Notes: generated from the sequence alone by a model not told the origin. Counted from the first letter of the stretch, positions 44,166 through 53,876 are shown. The stretch: 64,000 nucleotides of DNA from Phycicoccus sp. (GCA_012927555.1 JABBOX010000071.1:1-64000); one strand, 5' to 3'. Numbers and translations are program-made.

Positions 44166-45206
44166 TCACTCACTGTTGCGACCCTTCACGAGACGCATGA
44201 ACTCAGCTATCTGGGCGACGCTTTCCGCCCTCGCGTCACCGCCTGCGCGGACCTGCTTCTCCCATGCGACGGTCCATTCCAGAGCGTCGTGAAAAGAAAG
44301 CCTGCTTCGCCAACCGAGCTTGAGCTCCGCCTTGCTGGAGTCCAGCGCAAGAAGTGTCGCCTCGTGGACGTGGGGTCCTTCGTCAACCTCGACGAGCGAA
44401 TCAGTGCCCCAGAGCGACGCGACTGACGCAGCCACGGCTCCAACTTGGACAAAGGAGTCCGCGTCCGGCCCAAAGTTGAATGCCTCGCCTGACGACTCGC
44501 CCCTCAAGAGCGCGTCGGCGAGATCGAGGTAGCCGTTGAGGCAGTCGAGGACATGCTGCCACGGCCGGACCGCCTCGGGGTGCCTGAGCCGGACAGTCTG
44601 CCCCGCGGAGAAAGCCTCGACGAGATCGACCATCAGTCGGTCCGCGCAAACGTCGCCGCCGCCAATAACGTTGCCTGCCCTCGCAATCGCGGTCGGGACA
44701 GGACAACCCGAACTGGCCATCCACGACTGAGTGATGAGATCCGCAGCAGCCTTCGACGCCGCATACGGGTCAAAACCCCCCAAAGGATCGGACTCGCGGT
44801 ATCCCTGGATCTGGTTCACGTTCCGGTAGACCTTGTCGGTCGTAATGATCACTTGTGCCTTGACGCTTGGCTTGTGCTCGACAGCCTGCAGAACGTTGAA
44901 CGTGCCCAGAGTGTTCGTCTCGTACGTGTAGCGCGGGTCTCGGTATGACTCACGCACGAGGGGTTGAGCGGCCAGATGCACCACGACATCCGGCTCCACA
45001 GCCATGATGGCCTCTGTGGTGGCCTCCGCGTCGCGAATGTCGACGCGCAGATCGCGAAGGAGCACCTCGGACAACCGCGCTCGTTCGTAGAGCGACCCAG
45101 GGGCGGGTTCGATGGCGAGCCCGGAAACGGTATGCCCCCGTTGGGTGAGCATGAGAGCAAGCCAGGCACCCTTGAACCCGGTATGACCAGTGACGAGGTA
45201 GTGCAT
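44166..45206 (-). CDS. rfbG: CDP-glucose 4,6-dehydratase
   Basis: 346 residues: the NAD-binding TGHTGFKGAWLALML, HLAAQPLVRESYRDPRYT, ITTDKVYRNV and the catalytic YAASKAAADL. It turns CDP-glucose into CDP-4-keto-6-deoxyglucose, the common precursor of CDP-6-deoxyhexoses. This places it directly after RfbF in the pathway despite its opposite strand. ATG 45206 is chosen because the Rossmann motif starts four residues later; GTG 45215 is also possible. It lies 72 bp downstream of the SDR gene and may share that transcript. Confidence 0.95.
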   Translation of the reverse strand: MHYLVTGHTGFKGAWLALMLTQRGHTVSGLAIEPAPGSLYERARLSEVLLRDLRVDIRDAEATTEAIMAVEPDVVVHLAAQPLVRESYRDPRYTYETNTLGTFNVLQAVEHKPSVKAQVIITTDKVYRNVNQIQGYRESDPLGGFDPYAASKAAADLITQSWMASSGCPVPTAIARAGNVIGGGDVCADRLMVDLVEAFSAGQTVRLRHPEAVRPWQHVLDCLNGYLDLADALLRGESSGEAFNFGPDADSFVQVGAVAASVASLWGTDSLVEVDEGPHVHEATLLALDSSKAELKLGWRSRLSFHDALEWTVAWEKQVRAGGDARAESVAQIAEFMRLVKGRNSE

Positions 45207-45278
45207 ATCAGTCACCGCCGCTTCGCTGATGGTCGATTTTGCTCCGGATGACCGACGCATCACAGAGCCGAATTGAGG

Positions 45279-46280
45279 CTATCGCTCCCCGACTGCCCCG
45301 CGCTGCAACCGACGCAACAGATCCGCCGAAGTCGTCGCAACACCAACCGGGAACGGAGTGAGCGTGCGTCGGTCAAGATCGGGCCAGACCCGGGACCGCA
45401 GACTCAGATCCTTGGCCTGGAATGCTGAGATCGGCGATGCCCCGAGCACGACGTGTGGTGCTCTCTTGAAGAGCCGGCGCATCTCGCCGATCACTGCGCC
45501 GATGGTAATGGCTCGCTGCGAGGCGAGAATCTTGGTTATGACCAACCCTGTGACCCCGCGCGGCTGCGTCGTCGACTGCTCCTGCCGCAAGCGCGCCAAC
45601 GCGTCCACGATCAGCTCGGCACAGTCAGGCGCAAAGAAGTAGTCACGCAACGTGTCGAGTGAGACGTAGATCGACACAGGCTGACCGGTCAGGTCGCTCC
45701 GACAGATCTGGGAGATAAGTCCCTGCGCCTTGGCAAGGTTCTGGCCCGGGCCATAGAGATTGGCGATGCGGCCGATCAGCGACGGGATGCCAGTCCGGAG
45801 GCTCCAAGCCGTGACCAGACCCTCGGCATCGAGCTTGGCCTGGCCATAGGCGCCCAAGGGGCAAACGGGGGACGACTCGTCATAGGGCGGAGCGCCCACG
45901 CCGGCGTAGACGCCACCTGCGGAAGAGGCGTAGAAGAACGCGCCGTCGCTCCCACGCGGAGCAGCAGCAAGGGCGTCGAGCGTCTCTCCCAAGGCAGCCA
46001 GCTCCAGTTGCAGGACTTGCTCGGACGTGCCGGTGACCCCCGCGCCGGCGCACCACGCCACCGACCAGGGCCGGTCACCCGCTTCGCGCAGGAACTCGCC
46101 CACCTGATGGTGCAGGTCGTCCGCGCCGGCACCTGGCGCCAGCCACGCGATGGGGCCTAGCGGGCGCCAGAGGAGGTCCGACGTTCCGGTGGGGTCGAAC
46201 GCCGTTTCAAGGCTCTGGCCGAGCAGACCCCCACGACCGATGACCCAGACCAGCGGGTGCACAGAAGGCGCCACGGTCAC
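45279..46280 (-). CDS. NAD-dependent epimerase/dehydratase (SDR)
   Basis: About 333 residues: a divergent nucleotide motif VIGRGGLLGQSLE, YASSAGGVYAGVG and the catalytic tyrosine-lysine in YGQAKLDAE, then RIANLYGPGQN. Substrate unknown; probably a sugar nucleotide or lipid-linked sugar used by the adjacent GT2/GtrA pair. GTG 46280 overlaps the GT2 stop as GTGA and is chosen for that reason; the track ORF reads 180 residues back into the GT2 gene in another frame. Confidence 0.82.
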   Translation of the reverse strand: MTVAPSVHPLVWVIGRGGLLGQSLETAFDPTGTSDLLWRPLGPIAWLAPGAGADDLHHQVGEFLREAGDRPWSVAWCAGAGVTGTSEQVLQLELAALGETLDALAAAPRGSDGAFFYASSAGGVYAGVGAPPYDESSPVCPLGAYGQAKLDAEGLVTAWSLRTGIPSLIGRIANLYGPGQNLAKAQGLISQICRSDLTGQPVSIYVSLDTLRDYFFAPDCAELIVDALARLRQEQSTTQPRGVTGLVITKILASQRAITIGAVIGEMRRLFKRAPHVVLGASPISAFQAKDLSLRSRVWPDLDRRTLTPFPVGVATTSADLLRRLQRGAVGER

Positions 46281-47290
46281 GACGTGCCAAGCCCTTTGTG
46301 TCCTCGCCGCCCCAATGGCCCGTCCTTCGGGTCGCCAACGATGAGATAGAGCGGTTTGCCCATGGCCATGCTGACCGCGACCCCAACGTATTCCGCAATG
46401 ACACCAAGGGAGAACAGGATCGCGCCGGTGCTCACCAGCACCACGACCATCGTCGAGGTCCAGCCCTGGGGTACCGCGTCCGTGGTGACACGGACAACCA
46501 GCAGATAGATCGCGTAGGAGATGCCCCCGAGGGCGAACAGGGCGCCCAGTGCGCTGACCATGCGAAGTGCGCGGGTGCCGCTGGACAACACCAGATGCCA
46601 GAAGTGGGACAGCAGCGCCCTGGTGGAGTAGCCCGACCGCCGAGCCCCTTCGTCGCGCAGTCGTACCGGGCACGACGCCGTGGGGCCGGCCACCCAACCC
46701 ATGGCGACGTCGAGGTAGACCCCCGAACCGGCATACGCCGCAACGCTTCTCCCAATCTCGCCCAGGACCAGACGGTAGCTCTGGAAGACTCCGTCGCTGT
46801 TGCCGGTCAGGAATGTCGAGAAGACCCACTTGGCCAGTCGCGAGGTGCCGTTGCGCAGCATGTTATGTGGCGGGGAGTTGACCGGATCGGCATAGACCAG
46901 CTGCGAGCCCTGGCTCAGGGCGACGTCCAAGAAGCCGCCGATGTCGGACGGGTCGTGTTGGCCGTCCTCATCCATGGTTACGATCCAGTCGCCACTGGAG
47001 GACGCCATGCCGGCCAACGTCGCGGGGTGCTGGCCGAAGTTGCGGCTCAACCAGACCGGGCGGATGAAGTCGTGCGCTGCCGCAAGCTGACGAATCACCA
47101 CGTCGGAACGGTCGGGACCCTTGTCATGCACCAGAAGCACCTCGGTGACCTGGAACTCGTGGCTGTCCTTGGTCAGGGTCGGCACGGCGAGCAGCGCGAT
47201 CTCCTCCATCAGGGGCCCGAGCGTGTGCTCACCCTGGTAGACGGGGATCACGATCGAGACACGGTGCGGCGTTCGCCCTGCTGAGTTCAT
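46277..47290 (-). CDS. DPM1/GtrB-like GT2 glycosyltransferase
   Basis: 337 residues: RVSIVIPVYQGEHTLGPLM, the catalytic VTMDEDGQHDPSDIGG, SRNFGQHPATLAG, and two C-terminal helices (residues about 250-275 and 285-310). This is the class that loads a sugar from a nucleotide onto polyprenyl-phosphate. With the GtrA gene upstream it forms a GtrA/GtrB pair: GtrB charges undecaprenyl-phosphate and GtrA flips it. The SDR downstream may make the sugar. The start ATG 47290 has no strong ribosome site. Confidence 0.9.
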   Translation of the reverse strand: MNSAGRTPHRVSIVIPVYQGEHTLGPLMEEIALLAVPTLTKDSHEFQVTEVLLVHDKGPDRSDVVIRQLAAAHDFIRPVWLSRNFGQHPATLAGMASSSGDWIVTMDEDGQHDPSDIGGFLDVALSQGSQLVYADPVNSPPHNMLRNGTSRLAKWVFSTFLTGNSDGVFQSYRLVLGEIGRSVAAYAGSGVYLDVAMGWVAGPTASCPVRLRDEGARRSGYSTRALLSHFWHLVLSSGTRALRMVSALGALFALGGISYAIYLLVVRVTTDAVPQGWTSTMVVVLVSTGAILFSLGVIAEYVGVAVSMAMGKPLYLIVGDPKDGPLGRRGHKGLGTS

Positions 47291-47346
47291 CGGGCTGCTG
47301 TGGTCATCGAGCTGGCCTGGTCATCGAGTCGGACACGGTCGTGAGC

Positions 47347-47832
47347 CTAGTCCAGCCGCTGTGGACGCCGGAAGGAAAAGTGCTTGTGACCCACCCAGCT
47401 CATCAACGAGGTGACGAACACGATCAGGGCCTGCGCCAGAAGCACTGGCAGACCAGCGATCTCGACCAACAACGGCAGCAGCACGAAGTTGACGGCCAAC
47501 GCCGAGAGATAGACCGTCTCGAACCGCCACAGGTCGGACAGCACGTGACCACGCACCCGGAAGACGACGAACCGGTAGAGGACGAAGGCGACGAGGACAC
47601 TGGCGACGTGAGCGCAGGCCAAGGCCACAAGGTAGCTCCACGGTCTGCCCCACCGATCGTCAACGGCCCACAGGAACGCCGCGAAGCAGCCAAAGCCGAC
47701 GACCGTGTTGATCGCCCCGACGGCAATGAACGCGACCCGCTGGTCCCGGATCAGGCGCAGCAGCAGACCAGGGGGACCCGACATACCGCCGGGCGGCTCC
47801 TCCTCAGGACTCACTCCGCGATCCAGACCCAT
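47347..47832 (-). CDS. GtrA family membrane protein
   Basis: About 161 residues from the preferred ATG 47832 (the track starts at 47919). Four transmembrane helices: FIAVGAINTVVGFGCFAAFLW, YLVALACAHVASVLVAFVLYR, VYLSALAVNFVLLPLLVEI and ALIVFVTSLMSWVGHKHFSF. The GtrA fold flips polyprenyl-phosphate-linked sugars. ATG 47832 has GAGAGAA about 9 nt upstream; ATG 47874 is also possible. It heads a minus-strand transcript GtrA, GT2, SDR and probably rfbG. Confidence 0.86.
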   Translation of the reverse strand: MGLDRGVSPEEEPPGGMSGPPGLLLRLIRDQRVAFIAVGAINTVVGFGCFAAFLWAVDDRWGRPWSYLVALACAHVASVLVAFVLYRFVVFRVRGHVLSDLWRFETVYLSALAVNFVLLPLLVEIAGLPVLLAQALIVFVTSLMSWVGHKHFSFRRPQRLD

Positions 47833-47949
47833 GGGTCCATTTCTCTCACACTCCTGCCGTAATCGTTGCTTCATGGCGCTGCGGAGCCGACGCCCGCCCA
47901 CCAACGCAGCCTGAAGCACGTGGCCTCAACTCGCTCACCAACCCCTTCA

Positions 47950-48066
47950 GTGCGTTTCGGATCGCACACGGTTGGTCGCGACCAGTGCCCGTTTGTTGTT
48001 GCCGAGATGTCGGGAATCCACTGCGGCGATCTTGGCCGCGCTCTGGGTCGTCGGCGGGGGAGGTGA
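47950..48066 (+). pseudogene. Decayed NeuB/PseI N-terminal fragment
   Basis: On the plus strand a short reading frame translates to VRFGSHTVGRDQCPFVVAEM followed by SGIHCGDLGRAL, then loses similarity and stops. Over 33 residues it matches the start of the PseI protein at 54449-55525 (ITIGGREVGPDATPFIIAEM, SGNHDGDLGKAL) at 18 positions, including the family block AEMSG-H-GDLG-AL. Nothing further of the about 350-residue enzyme is found after it, and no convincing start or ribosome site precedes it. It is therefore a remnant of a second nonulosonate synthase gene. It lies in an otherwise empty gap between GtrA and the DUF6541 gene. Confidence 0.7.
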
Positions 48067-48107
48067 CGTCGCGTGCGGAACGCCCGATGGGGTGGGACCT
48101 GATCTGA

Positions 48108-48138
48108 GCTCTTCTGGTCTTGAATGCTCTTCTGGTCT
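48108..48138. repeat. Short direct repeat, 13 bp with 18-bp period
   Basis: GCTCTTCTGGTCT occurs at 48108-48120 and again at 48126-48138, in the gap just past the NeuB/PseI remnant and before the DUF6541 stop. It may be a scar of the rearrangement that broke the remnant, or an accident. Confidence 0.7.
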
Positions 48139-48174
48139 GAGTTGAACGGGGCTGGTCGCTCGCGCCATCTCGGC

Positions 48175-50313
48175 TCAGCTCTTGCAGTTCCCCACGCGGT
48201 AGATGACCACGCTGGCGCCGTAGCCGATCGGTGTCAGACCTGGCGTGTCATACAGGTTGACCAGTCCGGCGTAGGTCGCCTGGCGCTCATCGGTCGCCGC
48301 GTAGCGGTCGAAGTCGTCGATGACCACGCCGACCTTGAGTCGTTTGACCGCGGCGCAGACCTGCGGGTCCGTGGTGAAGGACTTGAACTGCTGGGAGACC
48401 AGGGCGACGTCCGGGGTCGGGTTCGAGCCGGTGTGTGGGATGACCACCCGGTGACCTGACCAGATGGCGGAGAACTGGGCCCCGGTGAAAGGACTGCCCA
48501 GAACCGTCTGCCCGGCTGGGATCTGGGTGGCGAGCTTCTCGTAGAGCGCCTGTTCGTCCGCGGCGACCAAGAGGTTTGAGAAGTTCGCGTTGGCATAACG
48601 GACCTGGAGCACTGCCGCGCCGTGTCCGAGGCCCTGGCTGGGATAGAGAGCCGCGGGGTAGACCAACATGGCCAGGCAGGCGATGCCCAAGGCCCGGCGC
48701 GGGGAGAGCTGACGGCTGAAGACGTCCGCCGAGACCCGGCCCACGAAGCGGCCCAGCGCATCCGCGGCGCTGGTGATGCCCAGCGCGGCCAACGGCACCG
48801 CGGTCATCGGGATCAACGCCGCGACCCGTTGCGCGTCGTTGTACCAGAACCCGGTCAGCTCCCGAGCCAGCCAGCTCGATGATCCGGCGCAGAGCATATA
48901 CAAGAACACCAGGTAGACGTGGCTCATGAGCAGCCAGCGCAGGCGGGGCACGTTGAGCAACCGATAGAAGCCCCACAACACCGCGACACCAAGAACCCAG
49001 TGCGCCTCGGTGATGATCGTTGAGAGAGTCAGCGCCTGGCCCATGGCCTGGTTCATCGTCATGAGCTCGTGCCAGTTGAAGTCACGCACGGAGTTCAGCG
49101 CCTGGATGAGGTTCAGCGCGGCCCACCCGACCAGGACAGCCAGCCAACCGCCCAGGAGCAACACCAACGAGTGGCGCAGCTCACGAGCCCCGAGAGCTCG
49201 GCTGCGAACGACCAGCCTCGTCGAGAGCAGCACCGACCCCACGCCGGCCCAGATACCGAGGGCGAACAGCGCGCCAGGATGCGCGAAGAACATCCCGACG
49301 GACCCCACGAATCCCACGAACAGGACCGTCCACCAGCTCAGCTCCGGCCCGAGCGCCACACCATGGCGAACTGCGGCGACCTCGTTCTCGTCCAGGGTCG
49401 CGCCGTCGGCGGCCCCACCGGCCGCGCTGATGTCGTCCTGGGCATGGGTGGACCGTGGCATCAGATGGAGCACCATCAATGTCAACGCGATCGCGGCCGG
49501 CAGCGCCGCCAGCGACAGGACGTTCGGCCACAGGACACCGAAGCTCAACATCAGGTAGGGGAACAAGGCGATGGCCCCAGCACACAGCCCGAGCGCCATC
49601 GTGGTGAGGAACCGGGCATGGGGCAGGATCCGCGAACACAACCAGACCATCGACAACGGCCACACGACCCCGCCGATCGCCCACCCGACGGCATTGGCAC
49701 CGACCACGACGTTGACACCGGTCAGCGAGCTGACCAGCGCGGTGAGGTCGTGCCACAGCGGCGGGTACCACGCCGTGACGGCAGCCCCGGACGCTGCGCC
49801 GACCTGACCCCCGTCAGGAAAGCCGGTGCGGATGACGGCCAGCACCGCGTTGTAGTGAAAGCCCGCATCGATCGTCTGCGACGGAAGACGGGGGTCGCGT
49901 ACCCCGCGCATGAAGTTCGTCGCAACAATTGCGCCCGCCAAACCTGCAGACGCGAGCCACCACCTCGTTCGGCGATCCGGCGCCCAACGCCGTGACACCC
50001 ACCATCGGCAAGACAGGACGGGCCGAACGAAGGCCGCACCACCGGTTCGCCACGCGATGAGCGCGCGTCCCGACACGGCGACCCCCATCAGCAGGGCAAG
50101 CGAGATGGCGACCGCAACAAGACTCCAGCGACCCACCAAGACGGGCACCATCAGCGTCGCGATCGCCAGAACACCCAACGACACCAAGGGCGCCAGACCC
50201 AGCACCGCGAAACCCCTCACGCCCAGACCCAGGTTCACAACCAGCCCGGGCACCACAAGCAGCACCGCCGCCACCAGGGCAGGGGCGAGGGCAGAGACCC
50301 AGGCTTGGATCAC
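48175..50313 (-). CDS. DUF6541-type polytopic membrane protein
   Basis: 712 residues with about fifteen hydrophobic segments and a C-terminal extracytoplasmic part ending in VVIYRVGNCKS. GT-C-like features include the first-loop residues DAGFHYNAVLAVIRTGFPDGG, in the place where GT-C enzymes put catalytic acids, and ASGAAVTAWYPPLWHDLTAL. These suggest a lipid-linked sugar transferase or polysaccharide assembly protein; in actinobacteria such proteins often occur with galactan or glycan genes. It follows glf by 4 bp, so both are in one operon, and starts with GTG 50313. A specific substrate cannot be read from the sequence. Confidence 0.8.
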   Translation of the reverse strand: MIQAWVSALAPALVAAVLLVVPGLVVNLGLGVRGFAVLGLAPLVSLGVLAIATLMVPVLVGRWSLVAVAISLALLMGVAVSGRALIAWRTGGAAFVRPVLSCRWWVSRRWAPDRRTRWWLASAGLAGAIVATNFMRGVRDPRLPSQTIDAGFHYNAVLAVIRTGFPDGGQVGAASGAAVTAWYPPLWHDLTALVSSLTGVNVVVGANAVGWAIGGVVWPLSMVWLCSRILPHARFLTTMALGLCAGAIALFPYLMLSFGVLWPNVLSLAALPAAIALTLMVLHLMPRSTHAQDDISAAGGAADGATLDENEVAAVRHGVALGPELSWWTVLFVGFVGSVGMFFAHPGALFALGIWAGVGSVLLSTRLVVRSRALGARELRHSLVLLLGGWLAVLVGWAALNLIQALNSVRDFNWHELMTMNQAMGQALTLSTIITEAHWVLGVAVLWGFYRLLNVPRLRWLLMSHVYLVFLYMLCAGSSSWLARELTGFWYNDAQRVAALIPMTAVPLAALGITSAADALGRFVGRVSADVFSRQLSPRRALGIACLAMLVYPAALYPSQGLGHGAAVLQVRYANANFSNLLVAADEQALYEKLATQIPAGQTVLGSPFTGAQFSAIWSGHRVVIPHTGSNPTPDVALVSQQFKSFTTDPQVCAAVKRLKVGVVIDDFDRYAATDERQATYAGLVNLYDTPGLTPIGYGASVVIYRVGNCKS

Positions 50314-50317
50314 AAGA

Positions 50318-51553
<1,236 letters not shown>

Positions 51554-51700
51554 TTACGGAACCGCATAAAGCCTCGGTGATCCGGCGGCACATCCGGGAC
51601 ATACGACCAGACCTGACCTGCCGGGCTGAGGCCAAGACAGAGCCGGGGGGAAGGATAGGCTCTCGATGAACGGGGCTAGAGGTCACAGTGAAGGAGCAGC

Positions 51701-52444
51701 GTGCAAAGGGTGATGGGCGTGATCCAGGCTCGGTCGGGCTCGAGTCGGCTCCCCGGCAAGGTGCTCCTCCCGCTTGCTGGCAGGCCGGTGCTCGAGTGGG
51801 TCATCAGAGCCGCGAAAGAGGTCCATGGCCTCGAAGAGGTCATTGTTGCCACCACTACCGAGCCAGGCGACGACGAGGTCGAGAATCTGGCGGTCAGGCT
51901 TGGCGTACGCACGGTGCGGGGCAGCGTCGATGATGTTCTTGGTCGTTTCCTGAAGGCGGTCGACGGCCTGCAGGCCGATGCGATCGCGAGGTTCACGTCA
52001 GACTGTCCGCTGCTGGATCCCGAGGTAGCGTCGGTCGTCCTGGGCGCCTGGCCGGCGCTGCCATCCCCTTATACCCTGAGCACAGTGAGTCCCCCCTGCC
52101 TGCCGCGAGGTCTGGACGCCGAGATCGCGTCGATGGCCGCCCTGGAACGACTGGCGACTCATCTGACCACTCCAGAGCTGCTGCACCATCGCACTCACGT
52201 CACCAGCTACCTCTACACCCATCCCCAAGACTTCGCTGTCCTCGGCGTGACCGTCCACCCTGATGCCTCGGACCTTCGCGTGACCCTTGACACCCGCGAG
52301 GATCTCGCGCTGATCGAGGCATTGGTCGAGCGTTTGGGCGACCGCCCCCCGGCGTGGCGCGAAGTGGTATCGAGTCTCCGCAAGGACGCCTCCTTGGTTT
52401 CCATCAACGCCGGCGTGAAGCAGAAACACCTCGAAGAAGGATGA
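51701..52444 (+). CDS. pseF: CMP-pseudaminic acid cytidylyltransferase (PseF/SpsF type)
   Basis: 247 residues of the CTP-transferase-3 fold: GVIQARSGSSRLPGKVLLPL, then RPVLEWVIRAAKEV, VATTTEPGDDEVENLAVRLG, ARFTSDCPLLDPEVA and the C-terminal DLRVTLDTREDLALIEALVE. In the cluster with PseB, C, G, H and I it activates pseudaminic acid with CTP. The sequence is of the SpsF class used for PseF in many clusters. GTG 51701 follows AAGGAGCAGC. It opens a plus-strand operon in which the next three genes overlap by ATGA. Confidence 0.9.
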   Translation: MQRVMGVIQARSGSSRLPGKVLLPLAGRPVLEWVIRAAKEVHGLEEVIVATTTEPGDDEVENLAVRLGVRTVRGSVDDVLGRFLKAVDGLQADAIARFTSDCPLLDPEVASVVLGAWPALPSPYTLSTVSPPCLPRGLDAEIASMAALERLATHLTTPELLHHRTHVTSYLYTHPQDFAVLGVTVHPDASDLRVTLDTREDLALIEALVERLGDRPPAWREVVSSLRKDASLVSINAGVKQKHLEEG

Positions 52445-53469
52445 GCGCCCGCAGGCTGGTGCTCGCGCCAGAGGCTGCCGCCACGACTGGCCTCGGCCAC
52501 TTTGTACGCTGCTGCGCGCTGGGTGACGCCGCAGCCCGCCGCGGCTGGGACGTCACGGTGGTTCTGCGGCCAGATGCCGTCGACTGGTCTCGAGCCGAGG
52601 TCGCATCGCGGGGGTGGACGCTTGCGTCGGGCGAACTCGATCCCGAAGGACTGAGTGGGGTGCTTCGTCGTGGCGGCCGACCCGGTGAGGCGGTGCTGGT
52701 CATTGACAGTTACCTGGTCGACGAGACGTGCTTCTCCGAGATGCGGGGGCGGGTCGGCCGCCTCATCGTCGTCGACGACGTCGCCGACCGTTACCTCGAT
52801 GCGGACATCGTCGTGAACCAGAACGTGGGCGGAGACACTCTGCCGACTCGGTTGGGTTCGGGCACCGTGCTGCTGGCCGGACCGGCATATGCGTTGTTGC
52901 GCCCCGAGTTCCCCGCTCGCCGTCAGGCCGCACTCGATGCCATCGACGCCCTTCCCGACGTCCCTGGCGACATCTTGGTCATGATGGGGGGCACCGACCC
53001 GACCGGTTCAGCGCCCGCGGTTGCACGAGCTTGCCTGACGGCTTTTCCTCAGGCTTCGGTCGGCGTCGTGGTGCCAGGTCATGCGCGGACCCGTACGGTT
53101 GGCCGGCTCACCGAGCTGCCCCGGCTTCAACGCGTGGCTCAGCGCATGCTGGAGGCTGACCTCGTGGTGACTGCCGCTGGCTCAACCATCTGGGAGCTCT
53201 CCTGCCTGGCCCGCCCCATAGCGGCGCTGGAGATGGCGAGCAACCAGAGCGATGTCTATCGTCGGCTCGTCGCGGACAATCTGGTCCTCGGACTCGGACG
53301 ACCTCCGATCGATGAGGCTGAGCTCGTGACGGCGTTGCGATCACTGACGGCTGCGCCGGGGGAACTCCGGCGACTTGCGACCGTGGCAGCTAGGCTCGTG
53401 GACGGCCGTGGCGCAGACCGCGTGCTCGACTGTACTGACCGCACTACACCGCTAGGAGCTCAACGATGA
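52441..53469 (+). CDS. pseG: UDP-2,4-diacetamido-trideoxy-altropyranose hydrolase (PseG)
   Basis: 342 residues of a GT28-like fold. The diagnostic N-terminal glycine-rich loop with the catalytic histidine is TTGLGHFVRCCALGDAAARR; the C-lobe has LVMMGGTDPTGSAPAVARA, VTAAGSTIWELSCL and ARPIAALEMASNQ. It removes UDP from the diacetamido sugar so that PseI can condense it with phosphoenolpyruvate. The presence of PseG rather than a hydrolysing epimerase separates this pathway from legionaminic acid. ATG 52441 overlaps pseF in ATGA and replaces the longer track start. The MaoC-like gene follows with another ATGA. Confidence 0.9.
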   Translation: MSARRLVLAPEAAATTGLGHFVRCCALGDAAARRGWDVTVVLRPDAVDWSRAEVASRGWTLASGELDPEGLSGVLRRGGRPGEAVLVIDSYLVDETCFSEMRGRVGRLIVVDDVADRYLDADIVVNQNVGGDTLPTRLGSGTVLLAGPAYALLRPEFPARRQAALDAIDALPDVPGDILVMMGGTDPTGSAPAVARACLTAFPQASVGVVVPGHARTRTVGRLTELPRLQRVAQRMLEADLVVTAAGSTIWELSCLARPIAALEMASNQSDVYRRLVADNLVLGLGRPPIDEAELVTALRSLTAAPGELRRLATVAARLVDGRGADRVLDCTDRTTPLGAQR

Positions 53470-53876
53470 CGTTGTCCGTCGGAGACTCGACACACCTGAG
53501 CAAGACCATTCGCGAGGTCGACGTCACGGTCTACGCCGCAATCAGCCTCGACGCGAATCCCATCCACCTCGACGAGGAGTACGCCCGACAGACTCCCTTT
53601 GGCAGACGCATCGCCCAGGGGATGCTCAGTGCTGGGCTGATCTCGGCCTGCATCGGCACCCAACTGCCAGGCCCCGGGAGCATTTACCTGTCGCAGGACC
53701 TGAGGTTTCGCAAGCCGGTGTATCTGGACGACACCATCACGGCAACGGTTGAGGTAGTGGCTCTCGAGGACAGGGGGCGGGTTCGGTTGCGCACGACCTG
53801 CACCAATCAGACAGGGGAAGTCGTGCTCGACGGCGAGGCCGTCGTCCTTCCCCCACGAGCGAAGGAAATCACATGA
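53466..53876 (+). CDS. MaoC-like hot-dog hydratase within the pseudaminic acid operon
   Basis: 136 residues of the single-domain MaoC/PhaJ family, which hydrates trans-2-enoyl-CoA to (R)-3-hydroxyacyl-CoA. The catalytic Asp/His motif is present in LDANPIHLDEEYA, with FGRRIAQGMLSAGLISACIG and FRKPVYLDDTI conserved. Its ATG overlaps the pseG stop and its TGA overlaps the pseH start, both as ATGA, so all three are made together. This family is not part of the standard pseudaminic acid pathway. Inference: it supplies an (R)-3-hydroxyacyl-CoA to the adjacent acyltransferase. Alternatively it has become a structural or sugar-acting hot-dog protein. Confidence 0.88.
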   Translation: MTLSVGDSTHLSKTIREVDVTVYAAISLDANPIHLDEEYARQTPFGRRIAQGMLSAGLISACIGTQLPGPGSIYLSQDLRFRKPVYLDDTITATVEVVALEDRGRVRLRTTCTNQTGEVVLDGEAVVLPPRAKEIT

